DNA of 64,000 bases from Streptosporangium pseudovulgare (GCF_014648055.1 NZ_BMQJ01000028.1:1-64000), one strand, 5' to 3'; positions 44,251-54,519 are shown, counted from the first letter of the stretch. The notes: generated from the sequence alone by a model not told the origin. A program made the numbers and translations.

Positions 44251-46817
44251 TGATCGACGTGCCACGCGGGCGGTTGCGGATCTACCTGGGCGCCGCTCCC
44301 GGCGTCGGGAAGACGTACGCGATGCTCGCCGAGGGTCGGCGCAGGCGGGAACGCGGGCAGGACGTGGTCGTGGGCCTGGTGGAGACCCACGACCGTCCCC
44401 GCACCGCCGAGCTGCTCGACGACCTGGAGATGATCCCCCGCAAGGTCCTGTTCCACCGGGGGACCCGCTTCACCGAGCTCGACACCGACGCGGTCGTCGC
44501 CCGCCGCCCGAGGATCGCGCTGGTCGACGAGCTGGCCCACACCAATGTTCCGGGGTCGCGGAACGCCAAGCGCTGGCAGGACATCGAGGAGATCCTCGAC
44601 GCCGGCATCGACGTGGTCTCCACCGTGAACGTCCAGCACCTGGAGTCGGTCAACGACGTCGTCCAGGCGATCACCGGCGTCCCGCAGCGCGAGACCGTCC
44701 CGGACGAGGTGGTACGGCGGGCCGACCAGGTGGAGCTGGTCGACATGGCGCCCGAGGCGCTGCGCCGCCGGATGGCGCACGGCAACGTCTACGCCCCGGA
44801 GAAGGTGGACGCCGCCCTGGCGAACTACTTCCGGGTCGGCAACCTCACCGCGCTGCGCGAGCTGGCGCTGCTGTGGGTGGCGGGAAAGGTGGACGAGCAG
44901 CTCGACCGCTACCGCGCCGAGCACGGCATCGAGGGCACCTGGGAGACGCGTGAGCGGGTCGTCGTCGCGCTGACCGGCGGTCCGGAGGGCGAGACGCTCA
45001 TCCGGCGGGCCGCCCGGGTCGCCGCGCGCACCAAGGGCGCCGACCTGCTGGCCGTCCACGTGGTCCGCGGCGACGGCCTGACCGGCGCGGACCCGGCCGG
45101 CCTGGCCCGCCAGCGCACGCTGGTGGAGGACCTCGGCGGCACCTACCACCAGGTCGTCGGCGACGACGTGCCCCGGGCGCTGCTCGACTTCGCCCGCGGC
45201 GTCAACGCCACCCAGCTGGTGCTCGGCGCCTCCCGCCGCGGCCGGTTCGCGCAGATCCTCTCCCGCGGGGTGGGCGTGGAGACCACCGCGCGGTCCGGCT
45301 CCATCGACGTCCACATGATCCCCCACGCCGAGGTGAAGAAGGGCCGCCGCGGCAGGGCTCGGTCGGACGGCGTGCTGACCCGGACGCGCCGGCTGATCGG
45401 CTGGGCGATCACGATCGCCGGCATGCCGGCGCTCACCGCGGTGCTCGTCCCGTTCCGGGACCGGCTGGCGCTGCCCAGCGAGATCCTGCTGTTCCTGACG
45501 GCGGTCGTCGGTGTCGCGCTCGTCGGCGGAATGTGGCCGGCCATCACGGCGGCGGTGCTGGGCTCGCTGCTGCTGAACTACTTCTTCACCCCGCCGATCC
45601 ACACCCTGACGATCCACGCCCTGGAGAACCTCTTCGCCCTGGTCGTCTTCGTCCTGGTCGCGGCGGCGGTGAGCGCCATCGTCGACCTCGCGGCCCGCCG
45701 TACCAGGGAGGCCGCGCGGGCCGGGGCGGAGGCCGAGATCCTGGCGACGATGGCCGGGCACGTCCTGCGCGGCGAGGCCGCCGTGCCGTCGCTGCTGGCG
45801 CGCATCCGGGAGACCTTCGGCCTGGAGTCGGTGACGCTGCTCGAACGGCGGCCCGAGGCGCGGCAGGTGCCCGACGACCAGGGTGACCCGGAGGCGTGGC
45901 GGATCGTCGCCACCACGGGCGGCCCGCCCTGCACGTGCCCGGCCGTCGCCGACACCGACGTGGTCATCGACGACGACCTCTCCCTCGTCGCCTCCGGCAG
46001 GCTGCTCCAGGCGGCCGACCGCCGCGTGCTGGAGGCGTTCGCCGCCGAGACGGCCGTGGCGCTGCGCCAGGAGCGGCTCCGCGAGGAGGCCGAGCGGGCC
46101 AGGCCGCTGGCCGAGGCCGACCGGATGCGCACCGCGCTGCTCGCCGCGGTCAGCCACGACCTGCGCAGCCCCCTCGCCTCGGCCAGGGCCGCGGTCGAGA
46201 GCCTGCGCAACACCGAGATCGACTGGTCGCCCGAGGACCGGGAGGAACTGCTGGCCACCGCCGACGAGTCCCTGATCAGGCTGGACCGGCTCGTCGCGAA
46301 CCTCCTCGACATGAGCCGCCTGCAGGCCGGGGTCCTCGGCCTGATGCTGCAGCCCGTCGGGCTGGAGGAGGTCGTGCCCCGGGCGGTCGACGACCTCGGC
46401 CCGCTCCGCGACGGCGTCGAGGGCGACATCCCGGTGGACCTCCCCGAGATCGTCGCCGACCCGGCCCTGCTGGAGCGGGTGCTGGTCAACCTGATGGCCA
46501 ACGCCGTCCGCTACAGCCCGCCCGGCGAGAAGACGCTGATCACCGCCGGCCCGCACGGCGACCACGTCGAGATCCGCGTCGTCGACCGCGGCCCCGGCAT
46601 CCCGCCGGAGGCGTACGAGCGGGTCTTCATGCCGTTCCAGCGTCTCGGCGACCGCGACAACCACACCGGCGTCGGGCTGGGGCTCGCGCTCTCCCGCGGC
46701 CTGGCCGAGGCCATGGGAGGTACCCTCACGCCTGAGGAGACACCGGGGGGAGGCCTGACCATGATTCTGAGAATGCCCGTCTCCTCGCGGGCGCAGGCCG
46801 TGCGGGCACCGTCGTGA
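44250..46817 (+). CDS. kdpD: KdpD, osmosensitive K+ sensor histidine kinase
   Basis: An 855-residue sensor kinase. The N-terminal KdpD domain has Walker A GAAPGVGKTY (residues about 14-23) and VDELAHTNVPGSR; a USP-like domain follows (about 230-365). Four helices (about 390-485) and a GAF-like region precede the kinase with His636 in VSHDLRSPLAS, N-box NLMANAVRYSPP and GVGLGLALSRG. It phosphorylates KdpE when potassium is limiting. Confidence 0.95.
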   Translation: MIDVPRGRLRIYLGAAPGVGKTYAMLAEGRRRRERGQDVVVGLVETHDRPRTAELLDDLEMIPRKVLFHRGTRFTELDTDAVVARRPRIALVDELAHTNVPGSRNAKRWQDIEEILDAGIDVVSTVNVQHLESVNDVVQAITGVPQRETVPDEVVRRADQVELVDMAPEALRRRMAHGNVYAPEKVDAALANYFRVGNLTALRELALLWVAGKVDEQLDRYRAEHGIEGTWETRERVVVALTGGPEGETLIRRAARVAARTKGADLLAVHVVRGDGLTGADPAGLARQRTLVEDLGGTYHQVVGDDVPRALLDFARGVNATQLVLGASRRGRFAQILSRGVGVETTARSGSIDVHMIPHAEVKKGRRGRARSDGVLTRTRRLIGWAITIAGMPALTAVLVPFRDRLALPSEILLFLTAVVGVALVGGMWPAITAAVLGSLLLNYFFTPPIHTLTIHALENLFALVVFVLVAAAVSAIVDLAARRTREAARAGAEAEILATMAGHVLRGEAAVPSLLARIRETFGLESVTLLERRPEARQVPDDQGDPEAWRIVATTGGPPCTCPAVADTDVVIDDDLSLVASGRLLQAADRRVLEAFAAETAVALRQERLREEAERARPLAEADRMRTALLAAVSHDLRSPLASARAAVESLRNTEIDWSPEDREELLATADESLIRLDRLVANLLDMSRLQAGVLGLMLQPVGLEEVVPRAVDDLGPLRDGVEGDIPVDLPEIVADPALLERVLVNLMANAVRYSPPGEKTLITAGPHGDHVEIRVVDRGPGIPPEAYERVFMPFQRLGDRDNHTGVGLGLALSRGLAEAMGGTLTPEETPGGGLTMILRMPVSSRAQAVRAPS

Positions 46818-47482
46818 CCCGGATCCTCGTCGTCGACGACGAGCCCCAGCTCCTGCGGGCCCTGCGGATCAACCTCGTCGCCCGTCACTACGAGGTCGCG
46901 GTCGCCGCCGACGGCGGCTCGGCGCTGCGGCAGGCCGCCGACTGGCACCCCGACCTGGTCATCCTCGATCTCGGCCTGCCCGACATCGACGGCGTGGACG
47001 TCATCTGCGGCCTGCGCGGCTGGACCAGCATCCCGATCATCGTGCTGTCCGGCCGCGCCGGCAGCCAGGACAAGATCGACGCGCTGGACGCCGGGGCCGA
47101 CGACTACGTCACCAAGCCCTTCGGCATCGACGAGCTCCTCGCCCGCGTCCGGGCGGTCTCGCGCCGCTCCGCCGTACGGGAGGCCGAGCCGGCCAGCGTC
47201 CGGATCGGCGACCACGTGGTCGACCTGAGCGGCAAGACCGTCTCCGGCGGGACGCGGCTGACGCCCACCGAGTGGCACCTGCTGGAGATCCTGGTGCGCA
47301 ACCCCGGCAAGCTGGTCAGCCAGCGGCAGCTGCTGGCCGAGGTCTGGGGCGAGAACTACGTCAGGGAGACGAACTACCTGCGCCAGTACCTGGCCCAGCT
47401 CCGCCGCAAGCTGGAGAGGGACCCGGCGCGTCCCGTCCACCTGATCACCGAACCGGGCATGGGCTACCGCTTCCACCCCTGA
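46814..47482 (+). CDS. kdpE: KdpE, response regulator
   Basis: A 222-residue OmpR-type regulator: Asp52 phospho-acceptor (VILDLGLPD), Lys in VTKPFG, and a winged helix ending RKLERDPARPVHLI and GYRFHP. It activates the kdp operon. The start overlaps the kdpD stop by GTGA. Confidence 0.95.
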   Translation: MTRILVVDDEPQLLRALRINLVARHYEVAVAADGGSALRQAADWHPDLVILDLGLPDIDGVDVICGLRGWTSIPIIVLSGRAGSQDKIDALDAGADDYVTKPFGIDELLARVRAVSRRSAVREAEPASVRIGDHVVDLSGKTVSGGTRLTPTEWHLLEILVRNPGKLVSQRQLLAEVWGENYVRETNYLRQYLAQLRRKLERDPARPVHLITEPGMGYRFHP

Positions 47483-47555
47483 CCGCCGCCCGCGCCGCGC
47501 CCGGGACACCGGGCGGGGACGGGTCGGGGCGGCGCGGGGATCCGGGCCGCGTTCG

Positions 47556-48284
47556 TCAGGCGCGGCGGCGCAGCAGGTACGTGTCCATGATCCAGCCCTT
47601 CCGGGCCCGCGCCTCGGCCCGCAGCTCGCGGATCCGGTCGCCGACCTCTCCCACCGGTCCCTCCACCAGGATCTCGTCGTCGGTTCCGAGGTAGGCGCCC
47701 CAGTAGATGTGGAAGTCGTCCAGGCCCGAGAAGGCGCAGCGGGCGTCGAGCATGACGACCATGTCGTCCGCGGTCGGCCCCTCCTCGGCGAGGCGGCGGC
47801 CGGTGGTGATGTGCACGGGCCTGGCGACGCTGGTGAGGGTGGTGCGGTGGCGGGCGGTCAGGGCGGAGACGGCGCTGATGCCGGGGACGACCTCGAAGGG
47901 GAAGGGCAGCCGCTCCAGGATGGCCAGGGTGCTGTCGTAGACGCCGGGGTCGCCCCAGACGAGGAAGGCGCCGGTCTCGCCGTCGGCCAGGGAGTCGTCG
48001 ATCATCCGCTCGTAGAGCGCGGCCCGCCGGGCGCGCCAGTCCTCGACGGCCTCGGCGTAGGCGGCCGCGGTCCGGTCCCTCTCGGGGTCGCGGCCCTCGA
48101 CGATCCGGTACGGCGGGCGGCCGTGCTCCTCGATGAGGTCCCTGCGCAGCCGTACCAGGTCGTCCTTCTCCTCGCCCTTGCCGATGACGAAGAACACGTC
48201 GGTGGCGGCGATGGCCTTGGCGGCCTGGATGGTGAGATGGTCGGGGTCGCCCGCGCCGATTCCGATGATCAGTAGCCGCTTCAC
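47556..48284 (-). CDS. cobF: CobF, precorrin-6A synthase (deacetylating)
   Basis: A 242-residue SAM-dependent methyltransferase that methylates C1 of precorrin-5 with loss of acetate in the aerobic cobalamin route. It starts KRLLIIGIGAGDPDHLTIQA, contains GDPGVYDSTLAILERLP and ITTGRRL, and keeps the CobF-specific WGAYLGTDDEILVEGP block. GTG start at 48284. It is divergent from cobL across 63 bases, so both probably share a promoter region. Confidence 0.92.
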   Translation of the reverse strand: MKRLLIIGIGAGDPDHLTIQAAKAIAATDVFFVIGKGEEKDDLVRLRRDLIEEHGRPPYRIVEGRDPERDRTAAAYAEAVEDWRARRAALYERMIDDSLADGETGAFLVWGDPGVYDSTLAILERLPFPFEVVPGISAVSALTARHRTTLTSVARPVHITTGRRLAEEGPTADDMVVMLDARCAFSGLDDFHIYWGAYLGTDDEILVEGPVGEVGDRIRELRAEARARKGWIMDTYLLRRRA

Positions 48285-48347
48285 GGCCCACAGTCTGCCA
48301 CGCGACGACTTGTACGATATTTCCTGCTATCAGCCTCAAGGAGTCAT

Positions 48348-49580
48348 GTGAACCTGGTCGGCCGCGGCCCGGACGGCACCGGGAATCCGGACCACGCGCG
48401 CGCCGGGCGACGTGTGATCACCGTCGTGGGCATCGGCGCCGACGGCTGGGACGGGCTGGTCCCCGCCTCGCGCCGCGCCGTGGAGGCGGCCGGCGTCGTG
48501 GTCGGCAGCGCCCGCCAGCTGGCCCTGGTGCCCGAGACGGGCGCGGAGCGCGTCCCGCTGCCGTCGCCACTGCTGCCGAACCTCCCCGGTCTGCTGGACT
48601 CGCTGCCGGACCGGGCGGTGTGCGTGCTGGCCAGCGGTGACCCGATGTTCCACGGGATCGGCTCCACGCTGGTCCGGCTGGTCGGGGCCGAGCGGGTCCG
48701 GGTGCTGCCGCACGTGTCGTCGGTGTCGCTGGCCTGCGCCCGGCTGGGCTGGCCGGTGGAGAACGTCGAGGTCGTCAGCCTCGTCGGCCGGCCGCCCGCC
48801 GCCCTTCGCGCCGCCCTGCAGCCCGGCCGCCGCGTCCTGGTGCTGGGCGGCTCCGCCGGCGTCGTCGGCGACACGCTGGACGAGGCCGGGTACGGCCCGA
48901 GCCGGGTCGTCGTCCTGTCCGACCTGGGCGCGCCGACGGAGGCGGTGGGCGTCGAGAGCGGCCTGCAGGTGATCGCGATCGACTGCGTGGCCGCGCCCGG
49001 CTCGCGGCCGTTCGCCCGGGTGCCGGGCCTGCCGGACGACGCCTTCGAACACGACGGCCAGCTGACCAAGCGCGAGGTCCGCGCGGTGAGCCTGTCGCGG
49101 CTCGCGCCCTTCCCCGGCGAGCTGCTGTGGGACGTGGGCGCGGGCGCGGGCAGCATCGCGATCGAGTGGATGCGCGCGCACCCGTCCTGCCGGGCGGTCG
49201 CCGTGGAGAGCCGTCCCGAGCGGGCCGCCCGTGTCCGGCGCAACGCCGGCGCCCTCGGTGTGCCCGCCCTGCGGGTGGTCGAGGGCGGGGCGCCCGCCGC
49301 GCTGGACGGGCTGCCCCGTCCCGACGCGGTCTTCGTCGGCGGCGGCGTCACCGTGCCCGGCCTCGTCGAGGCGTGCTGGGCGGCGCTGCCGCCGGGCGGC
49401 CGGCTGGTGGCCAACGCCGTCACGCTGGAGTCCGAGGCGGTCGTGGCGGGCTGGTACGGCAGGCTCGGCGGCGACCTCGTGCGCCTGGCCGTACAACGTG
49501 CCTCGCCCGTCGGGGGCTTCACCGGCTGGCGCGCGGCGATGCCCGTCACCGTCTGGTCCGTCAGGAAGGACACCCCATGA
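48348..49580 (+). CDS. cobL: CobL, precorrin-6Y C5,C15-methyltransferase (decarboxylating)
   Basis: A 410-residue fusion of two methyltransferases. The N-terminal CbiE-like half has ITVVGIGADGWDGL and LASGDPMFHGIGSTL; the C-terminal CbiT-like half has LLWDVGAGAGSIAIEWMRAH. It methylates C5 and C15 and removes the acetate carboxyl at C12. The first ~20 residues are extra; a start nearer RVITVVGIG would fit other CobL proteins. The stop overlaps cobM by ATGA. Confidence 0.94.
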   Translation: MNLVGRGPDGTGNPDHARAGRRVITVVGIGADGWDGLVPASRRAVEAAGVVVGSARQLALVPETGAERVPLPSPLLPNLPGLLDSLPDRAVCVLASGDPMFHGIGSTLVRLVGAERVRVLPHVSSVSLACARLGWPVENVEVVSLVGRPPAALRAALQPGRRVLVLGGSAGVVGDTLDEAGYGPSRVVVLSDLGAPTEAVGVESGLQVIAIDCVAAPGSRPFARVPGLPDDAFEHDGQLTKREVRAVSLSRLAPFPGELLWDVGAGAGSIAIEWMRAHPSCRAVAVESRPERAARVRRNAGALGVPALRVVEGGAPAALDGLPRPDAVFVGGGVTVPGLVEACWAALPPGGRLVANAVTLESEAVVAGWYGRLGGDLVRLAVQRASPVGGFTGWRAAMPVTVWSVRKDTP

Positions 49581-50320
49581 CCGTGTACTTCATCGGCGCC
49601 GGCCCAGGCGCGGCCGACCTGATCACCGTACGGGGGCTGCGCGTCCTCCAGAAGGCCCCGGTCTGCGTGTACGCGGGCTCCCTGGTGCCGCGCGAGCTGC
49701 TCGACGCCTGCCCGCCCGGAGCCCGGCTCGTCGACAGCGCCGACCTCACCCTCGACCAGATCGTCGAGGAGCTCGCCTGCGGCCGGGACGTCGCCCGGCT
49801 GCACTCGGGCGACACGTCGATCTTCAGCGCGATGGCCGAGCAGATGCGCAGGCTCGACGAGCTCGGCGTGCCGTATGAGGTGGTGCCCGGCGTGCCCGCC
49901 TTCGCCGCGGCGGCCGCCTCCCTGAGGCGGGAGCTGACGGTCCCGGGGGTCGCCCAGACGGTCATCCTCACCAGGACCTCGGCCAGGGCCACCCCGATGC
50001 CGCCCGGCGAGGACCTGGCGACGCTGGGCGCCAGCCGCGCCACGATGGTGCTGCACCTGGCCGTCCAGCGCGTCGACGCCGTCGTGGCGGAACTGCTGCC
50101 GAACTACGGCGGGGACTGCCCGGTCGCCGTGGTCGCCTACGCCGGCCGCGAGGACGAGGTCATCCTGCGCGGCACACTGTCCGGCATCGCGGAGCAGGTG
50201 AGGGAGGCGGGGATCCGGCGCACCGCGGTGATCGTCGTGGGCCGGGCGCTCACGGCGAGCCAGTTCCCGGGCAGCCACCTCTACAGCGCCGAGCGGGACC
50301 GCGCGTGCGGCGCGTCCTGA
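49577..50320 (+). CDS. cobM: CobM, precorrin-4 C11-methyltransferase
   Basis: A 247-residue SAM-dependent methyltransferase. TVYFIGAGPGAADLITVRG, the active-site region ARLHSGDTSIF, and VVPGVPAFAAAAASLRRELT are diagnostic. Middle gene of cobL-cobM-cobK, coupled at both ends. Confidence 0.95.
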   Translation: MTVYFIGAGPGAADLITVRGLRVLQKAPVCVYAGSLVPRELLDACPPGARLVDSADLTLDQIVEELACGRDVARLHSGDTSIFSAMAEQMRRLDELGVPYEVVPGVPAFAAAAASLRRELTVPGVAQTVILTRTSARATPMPPGEDLATLGASRATMVLHLAVQRVDAVVAELLPNYGGDCPVAVVAYAGREDEVILRGTLSGIAEQVREAGIRRTAVIVVGRALTASQFPGSHLYSAERDRACGAS

Positions 50321-51033
50321 TCCTCGGCGGCACCGCGGAGGCCCGCGCCCTGGCCGGCGAGCTGACGGAGCGCGGCGTGCGCGTCGTCTCGTCGCTGGCC
50401 GGCCGGGTCACCGACCCGCGCCTGCCCATCGGGGAGGTCCGCGAGGGCGGATTCGGCGGCCCCGACGGGCTGGCGGCCTGGCTGCGCGCCGAGCGGATCG
50501 ACGCGGTGGTGGACGCCACCCACCCCTTCGCGGCCAGGATGACCGCGTCGGCGGTGGAGGCCGCCGCCCGCACGGGCGTCCCCCTGCTGATCCTGCGGCG
50601 GCCCGGCTGGCACGAGGGGCCGGGGGACGCCTGGCTACGGGTGCCCACGCTGCGGGAGGCCGCCGAGTCGATCGGCGCGGGCGACCGGGTGTTCCTCACC
50701 ACCGGCCGCCGCAGCCTGCCGGTTTTCAGTCATTCATCCGATGCCTGGTTCCTGGCCAGATCCGTGGACCCGCCGGAGCCGCCGGTCCCGGCCAACGTCC
50801 ACGTGATCCTCAGCCGCGGGCCGTACACGGTGGAGGGCGAGCTGGCCCTCATCCGCGACCACCGGCTCGGCGTCCTCGTCACCAAGGACAGCGGCGGCTC
50901 CATGACCACCGCGAAGCTCGTCGCCGCGCGGCGGGCCGGGATCCGGGTGATCATGGTGGACCGGCCGCCGCCGCCACCGGATCAACTCTGCGTCGGCACC
51001 GTGGCCGAGGCCGCGGACTGGGCTCAGGGGTAG
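50305..51033 (+). CDS. cobK: CobK, precorrin-6A reductase
   Basis: A 242-residue NADPH-dependent reductase acting between CobF and CobL. RVLILGGTAEARALA at the start, VDATHPFAARMTASA, and TKDSGGSMTTAKLVAAR near the end. The GTG at 50305 overlaps cobM by 16 bases; that gives the conserved first strand immediately, so the overlap is likely real. Confidence 0.93.
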   Translation: MRRVLILGGTAEARALAGELTERGVRVVSSLAGRVTDPRLPIGEVREGGFGGPDGLAAWLRAERIDAVVDATHPFAARMTASAVEAAARTGVPLLILRRPGWHEGPGDAWLRVPTLREAAESIGAGDRVFLTTGRRSLPVFSHSSDAWFLARSVDPPEPPVPANVHVILSRGPYTVEGELALIRDHRLGVLVTKDSGGSMTTAKLVAARRAGIRVIMVDRPPPPPDQLCVGTVAEAADWAQG

Positions 51034-51040
51034 CGGGGCG

Positions 51041-51065
51041 CGCCCGCGGGCCGGACCCGCGGGCG
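51041..51065. terminator. Convergent terminator between cobK and cobIJ
   Basis: A 10-base perfect stem (CGCCCGCGGG and its complement) around CCGGA. A 16-base sequence (GGCTCAGGGGTAGCGG) spanning the cobK stop is repeated at 51092-51107, where it encodes the end of cobIJ on the other strand. Confidence 0.6.
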
Positions 51066-51094
51066 GCGGCGCGGCGTGTGGCCGCGGGCCGGGC

Positions 51095-52597
51095 TCAGGG
51101 GTAGCGGCGCGGCGTGTAGACCACGCCCGCGCCGGTGACGCGCGTGGTGGAGGAGCCGACGATGAGCAGGCAGCGCATGTCCACCGCGGCCGGATCCAGC
51201 TCGCCGAGCGAGGTGACGGTGACGCTCTCGTCGGGACCGCCGACGGCGCGGCCGATCACCACCGGAGTGCCCGGGTCACGGTGCTCCAGCAGCAGGTCAC
51301 GCGCGGCGGACAGCTGCCACGTACGGCTGCGCGAGGCCGGGTTGTAGATCGCCAGCACCAGGTCGGCCCGCGCGGCGGCGGACAGGCGCTCGGCGACCAC
51401 CTCCCACGGCTTGAGGATGTCGGACAGCGAGATCACGCAGTGGTCGTGCCCGAGCGGCGCGCCCGCCCTGGCCGCGACCACCTGGGCGGCCGTCAGTCCC
51501 GGCACCACCCGCACCGGCACGTCCGGGAAGTCGGCCGCGGCTTCCAGGACCGCGCTGGCCATCGCGAACACCCCCGGGTCACCCGAGGAGACCACCGCGA
51601 CGCGCCGCCCCTCACCGGCCAGCTCCAGCGCGTGCCTGGCCCGCTCCGCCTCCACCCGGTTGTCGGTGCGGTGCCGCCGCTGGCGCGGGTTCGGTTCGAC
51701 CCGGTCCACGTAGGGCCCGTACCCGACCAGGTCGGTGGCGGTCGACAGCGCGTCCTGGGCCTCCGGCGTGAGCCAGGGCCGCCCGGCCGGGCCGAGCCCG
51801 ACCACGACGACTTCCCCGGCCGCGGCGGCGGGGGCCGGTTCCGGCACGGGTTCCGGCGCGGGTTCCGGCACGAAGGCGCGCTCCGCCGGGCTGCTCAGCA
51901 GCGCCAGGGAGAAGTACGGCACCCCCTCGGGGTCCACGTCCTTCAATGGCGCGACCCGCTCGCCGCCCATCGTGGCCCGCTCGACGTACCAGGCGTCGTC
52001 GAGCCGTCCGGCCTCGGCGAAGGCGTCGCGGACCTTGGTGAAGGAGCGTCCCAGCTTCATGACGGCCGCCGAGTCCGTGCCGCGCAGCCGTTCGGCCAGC
52101 GCCTCGCCCGGCAGCGTGCCGGGCAGCACGGTCAGCACCTCGTCGCGTTCCACGAGCGGGCGGCCGAGCGCCGCCGACGCGGCGCTGACCGAGGTGACGC
52201 CCGGCACCACCTCGGTCGGGTAACGGTGCGCCAGCCGCTTGTGCATGTGCATGTAGGAGCCGTAGAAGAGCGGGTCGCCCTCGCTCAGCACCACCACGGT
52301 CCGTCCCGCGTCGAGGTGCGCGGCGAGCCGGGCCGCGCACCCGGCGTAGAAGTCGTCGAGCGCCCCCTGGTAGCCGCCCGGGTGGTCGGTGGTCTCCGTG
52401 GTCACCGGGTACTGCAGCAGCTCCTCGACCTGCCCCTCCCTCATGTACGGCAGGGCGATGGACCGGGCGATGCTGCGCCCGTGCCGCGCGGCGTGGTAGG
52501 CGACCACGTCCGCCTCGCCGATCAGCCGGGCTGTCTTGACGGTGACCAGTTCGGGGTCGCCGGGCCCGAGGCCGACGCCGTACAGGCGTCCCGACAT
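51095..52597 (-). CDS. cobIJ: CobIJ, fused precorrin-2 C20- and precorrin-3B C17-methyltransferase
   Basis: A 500-residue fusion. The CobI half (about 1-245) has GRLYGVGLGPGDPELVTVKT and SEGDPLFYGSYMHMH; the linker (about 246-268) is Pro/Glu/Ala-rich. The CobJ half (about 270-500) has VVVVGLGPAGRPWLTPEAQD, VGYGPYVDRV, VSSGDPGVFAMAS and LAIYNPASRSRTWQL. One polypeptide thus supplies two steps around the ring contraction. I use ATG 52597, which has GGAG at proper distance, over the GTG at 52606. It is six bases after cobH. Confidence 0.94.
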   Translation of the reverse strand: MSGRLYGVGLGPGDPELVTVKTARLIGEADVVAYHAARHGRSIARSIALPYMREGQVEELLQYPVTTETTDHPGGYQGALDDFYAGCAARLAAHLDAGRTVVVLSEGDPLFYGSYMHMHKRLAHRYPTEVVPGVTSVSAASAALGRPLVERDEVLTVLPGTLPGEALAERLRGTDSAAVMKLGRSFTKVRDAFAEAGRLDDAWYVERATMGGERVAPLKDVDPEGVPYFSLALLSSPAERAFVPEPAPEPVPEPAPAAAAGEVVVVGLGPAGRPWLTPEAQDALSTATDLVGYGPYVDRVEPNPRQRRHRTDNRVEAERARHALELAGEGRRVAVVSSGDPGVFAMASAVLEAAADFPDVPVRVVPGLTAAQVVAARAGAPLGHDHCVISLSDILKPWEVVAERLSAAARADLVLAIYNPASRSRTWQLSAARDLLLEHRDPGTPVVIGRAVGGPDESVTVTSLGELDPAAVDMRCLLIVGSSTTRVTGAGVVYTPRRYP

Positions 52598-52602
52598 GTG
52601 AC

Positions 52603-53223
52603 TCACTCCACTTCGCTCGCGATGGCGTTGATCGCCGCCGCCGTCATCGCACTGCCGCCGCGGCGGCCGTGCACCACCAGATACTCAAGATCGCTTTCAG
52701 CCAGGGCCTGCTTGGACTCGGCCGCGCCGACGAAACCGACCGGGATCCCCAGGACCGCCGCCGGACGCCCGGCGCCTTCGGCGACCAGCTCCAGCAGGCG
52801 GAACAGTGCCGTGGGCGCGTTGCCGATCGCGACCACGGAGCCCTCCAGCCGGTCCCGCCACAGCTCCAGGGCGGCGGCGCTGCGCGTGGTGCCCAGGCGT
52901 TCGGCCAGCTCCGGCACACGCGGGTCGCCGAGCGTGCAGATGACCTCGTTGTCCGCCGGGAGACGGCGGCGCGTCACGCCGGAGGCGACCATCATGGCGT
53001 CGCAGAGCACGGGCGCGCCCGCGCGCAGCGCCCGCTCGGCCCGGACGACCGCCCCGGACGACCAGGCCAGGTCGCGCACCAGGTCGGTCATGCCGCAGGC
53101 GTGGATCATCCGTACCGCCACCCGGGCGACCTCGGGCGGCAGGCCGCCCAGGTCGCTCTCCGCGCGGATCGTGGCGAACGACAGCCGGTAGATCTCGGCG
53201 CCGTCGCGTATGTAGTCGGTCAC
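52603..53223 (-). CDS. cobH: CobH, precorrin-8X methylmutase
   Basis: A 206-residue enzyme moving the C11 methyl group to C12 to give hydrogenobyrinate. [19 protein letters not shown], the active-site His in MIHACGM, and [13 protein letters not shown] are typical. The GTG at 53223 overlaps the cobG stop by four bases and has a GAGGAAAGG site inside cobG. Confidence 0.95.
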   Translation of the reverse strand: MTDYIRDGAEIYRLSFATIRAESDLGGLPPEVARVAVRMIHACGMTDLVRDLAWSSGAVVRAERALRAGAPVLCDAMMVASGVTRRRLPADNEVICTLGDPRVPELAERLGTTRSAAALELWRDRLEGSVVAIGNAPTALFRLLELVAEGAGRPAAVLGIPVGFVGAAESKQALAESDLEYLVVHGRRGGSAMTAAAINAIASEVE

Positions 53224-54506
53224 TGATGCCTTTCCTCGTATCCGTCCGCGGTGGCCACCATCCGCACGACCCGGCCGGGCGGCAGCCCGCACTGCCGCTC
53301 GCAGCCCGCCCAGTGCACGGGCAATCCGGTGTGGCGCCGGTGCACCCAGCGCGCGGCGTCGGCCCGCACGTCGGCCAGGGCCCTGGCGCATCCGGGCCGC
53401 CCCGCGCAGGCGGTCACGCCCACCCAGGGGGAGTCCGGGTCGGTGACGAGCCCGGCCGCCTCCAGCGCGTCTCCGGCGCCGGGGCGGTCCGCCACGAGGA
53501 CGGTACGGCGCGGCGACAGCCGTACCTCGGCACCGGGGAAGCCGGGGGGTGCGGTGGCCCGCCCGGCGGGGCCGGGGAGTGCGACGGACCACCCGGCGGG
53601 GCCGGTGAGTGCCGGGGGCCGCTCTGCGGGGTCGGCGAGCGTCGGGGCCCGCTCGGCGAGCGTCGGGGCCCGCTCGGCGAGGCCGGCGAGCGCCAGGGCC
53701 TGTTCCGGGGTGAGGCGGCCCAGCGGCACCAGCGCCTCCACCAGCCCGGCGGGCCGCTCCGGAGGACGGGGCGGCCGGTACGCGCCAGGTGTCCCGCCCA
53801 GCTCGGCGGCGATCCTCGCCGGGCCGTCCGCCAGTTCGGAGACGCGCCACTCGTCGGTCCGCAGCCGCAGGAAGGCGACCGCCGCCTCCAGCAGGCCGTC
53901 GGCCGTGCCCGGCACGCCGTCCACCTCGTGCCCGGCCAGCAGCAGCCGGCCACCGATGGAGGCCACGTCGGCGACCAGCCCGGTGTCGCCCAGCGCGAAC
54001 AGGAACCGGCCGGGCAGCCCGGCCAGTTCGGGCCGGGCGCACAGGGACCGGTCCAGCCCGGCCACGAGCGCCCCGTCCACCGACGGCGCGGCGACGATGT
54101 TGCGCACCCGCTCGTGCGTGGCCGACGGCCGCAGCCCGGCCTCCGCGATCCGCGCGGCGAAGGCGGCGGGGTCCCGCAGGCCGCGGACCTGCACGTTGGC
54201 GCGCGAGGTCAGCTCGATCACCCCGGAACCGAGGTCGCGGGCGCAGCCGGCCAGCTCCCGCAGCTGCGGCGCGGTGAGGATGCCGCCCGGCGTGCGCACC
54301 CGGGCCAGCGGGCCGTCGGCGGCCTGGTGCACCTGGATCGTCCCCGGACAGGTGTCGGGACGCGCCCGCCCGTCAGGACCGGTCCGCCCGCCGGGACGTT
54401 CCCGTACGTCAGAACGTCCCGAACGTTCTCGTACGTCAGGACGTGGCGCCCCGTCCGGACGCGTCCGCGCGGTGCGCCCGTCCGGGGGAAAATCGCGGAT
54501 GGTCAT
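53220..54506 (-). CDS. cobG: CobG, precorrin-3B synthase
   Basis: A 428-residue Fe-S/siroheme-reductase-like monooxygenase that makes precorrin-3B, the oxygen-dependent step of the aerobic route. The N-terminal ~50 residues are Arg/Pro-rich and repetitive. The core has [16 protein letters not shown] and [11 protein letters not shown]. Iron-sulfur cysteines are at the C-terminus as CAGRPGC and CERQC. Repeats of [12 protein letters not shown] and GPAG type in the middle make it longer than average. ATG 54506 has GGGAG. Its start lies just before the riboswitch on the other strand. Confidence 0.9.
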   Translation of the reverse strand: MTIRDFPPDGRTARTRPDGAPRPDVRERSGRSDVRERPGGRTGPDGRARPDTCPGTIQVHQAADGPLARVRTPGGILTAPQLRELAGCARDLGSGVIELTSRANVQVRGLRDPAAFAARIAEAGLRPSATHERVRNIVAAPSVDGALVAGLDRSLCARPELAGLPGRFLFALGDTGLVADVASIGGRLLLAGHEVDGVPGTADGLLEAAVAFLRLRTDEWRVSELADGPARIAAELGGTPGAYRPPRPPERPAGLVEALVPLGRLTPEQALALAGLAERAPTLAERAPTLADPAERPPALTGPAGWSVALPGPAGRATAPPGFPGAEVRLSPRRTVLVADRPGAGDALEAAGLVTDPDSPWVGVTACAGRPGCARALADVRADAARWVHRRHTGLPVHWAGCERQCGLPPGRVVRMVATADGYEERHQ

Positions 54507-54519
54507 GGCTGATCTCCCT

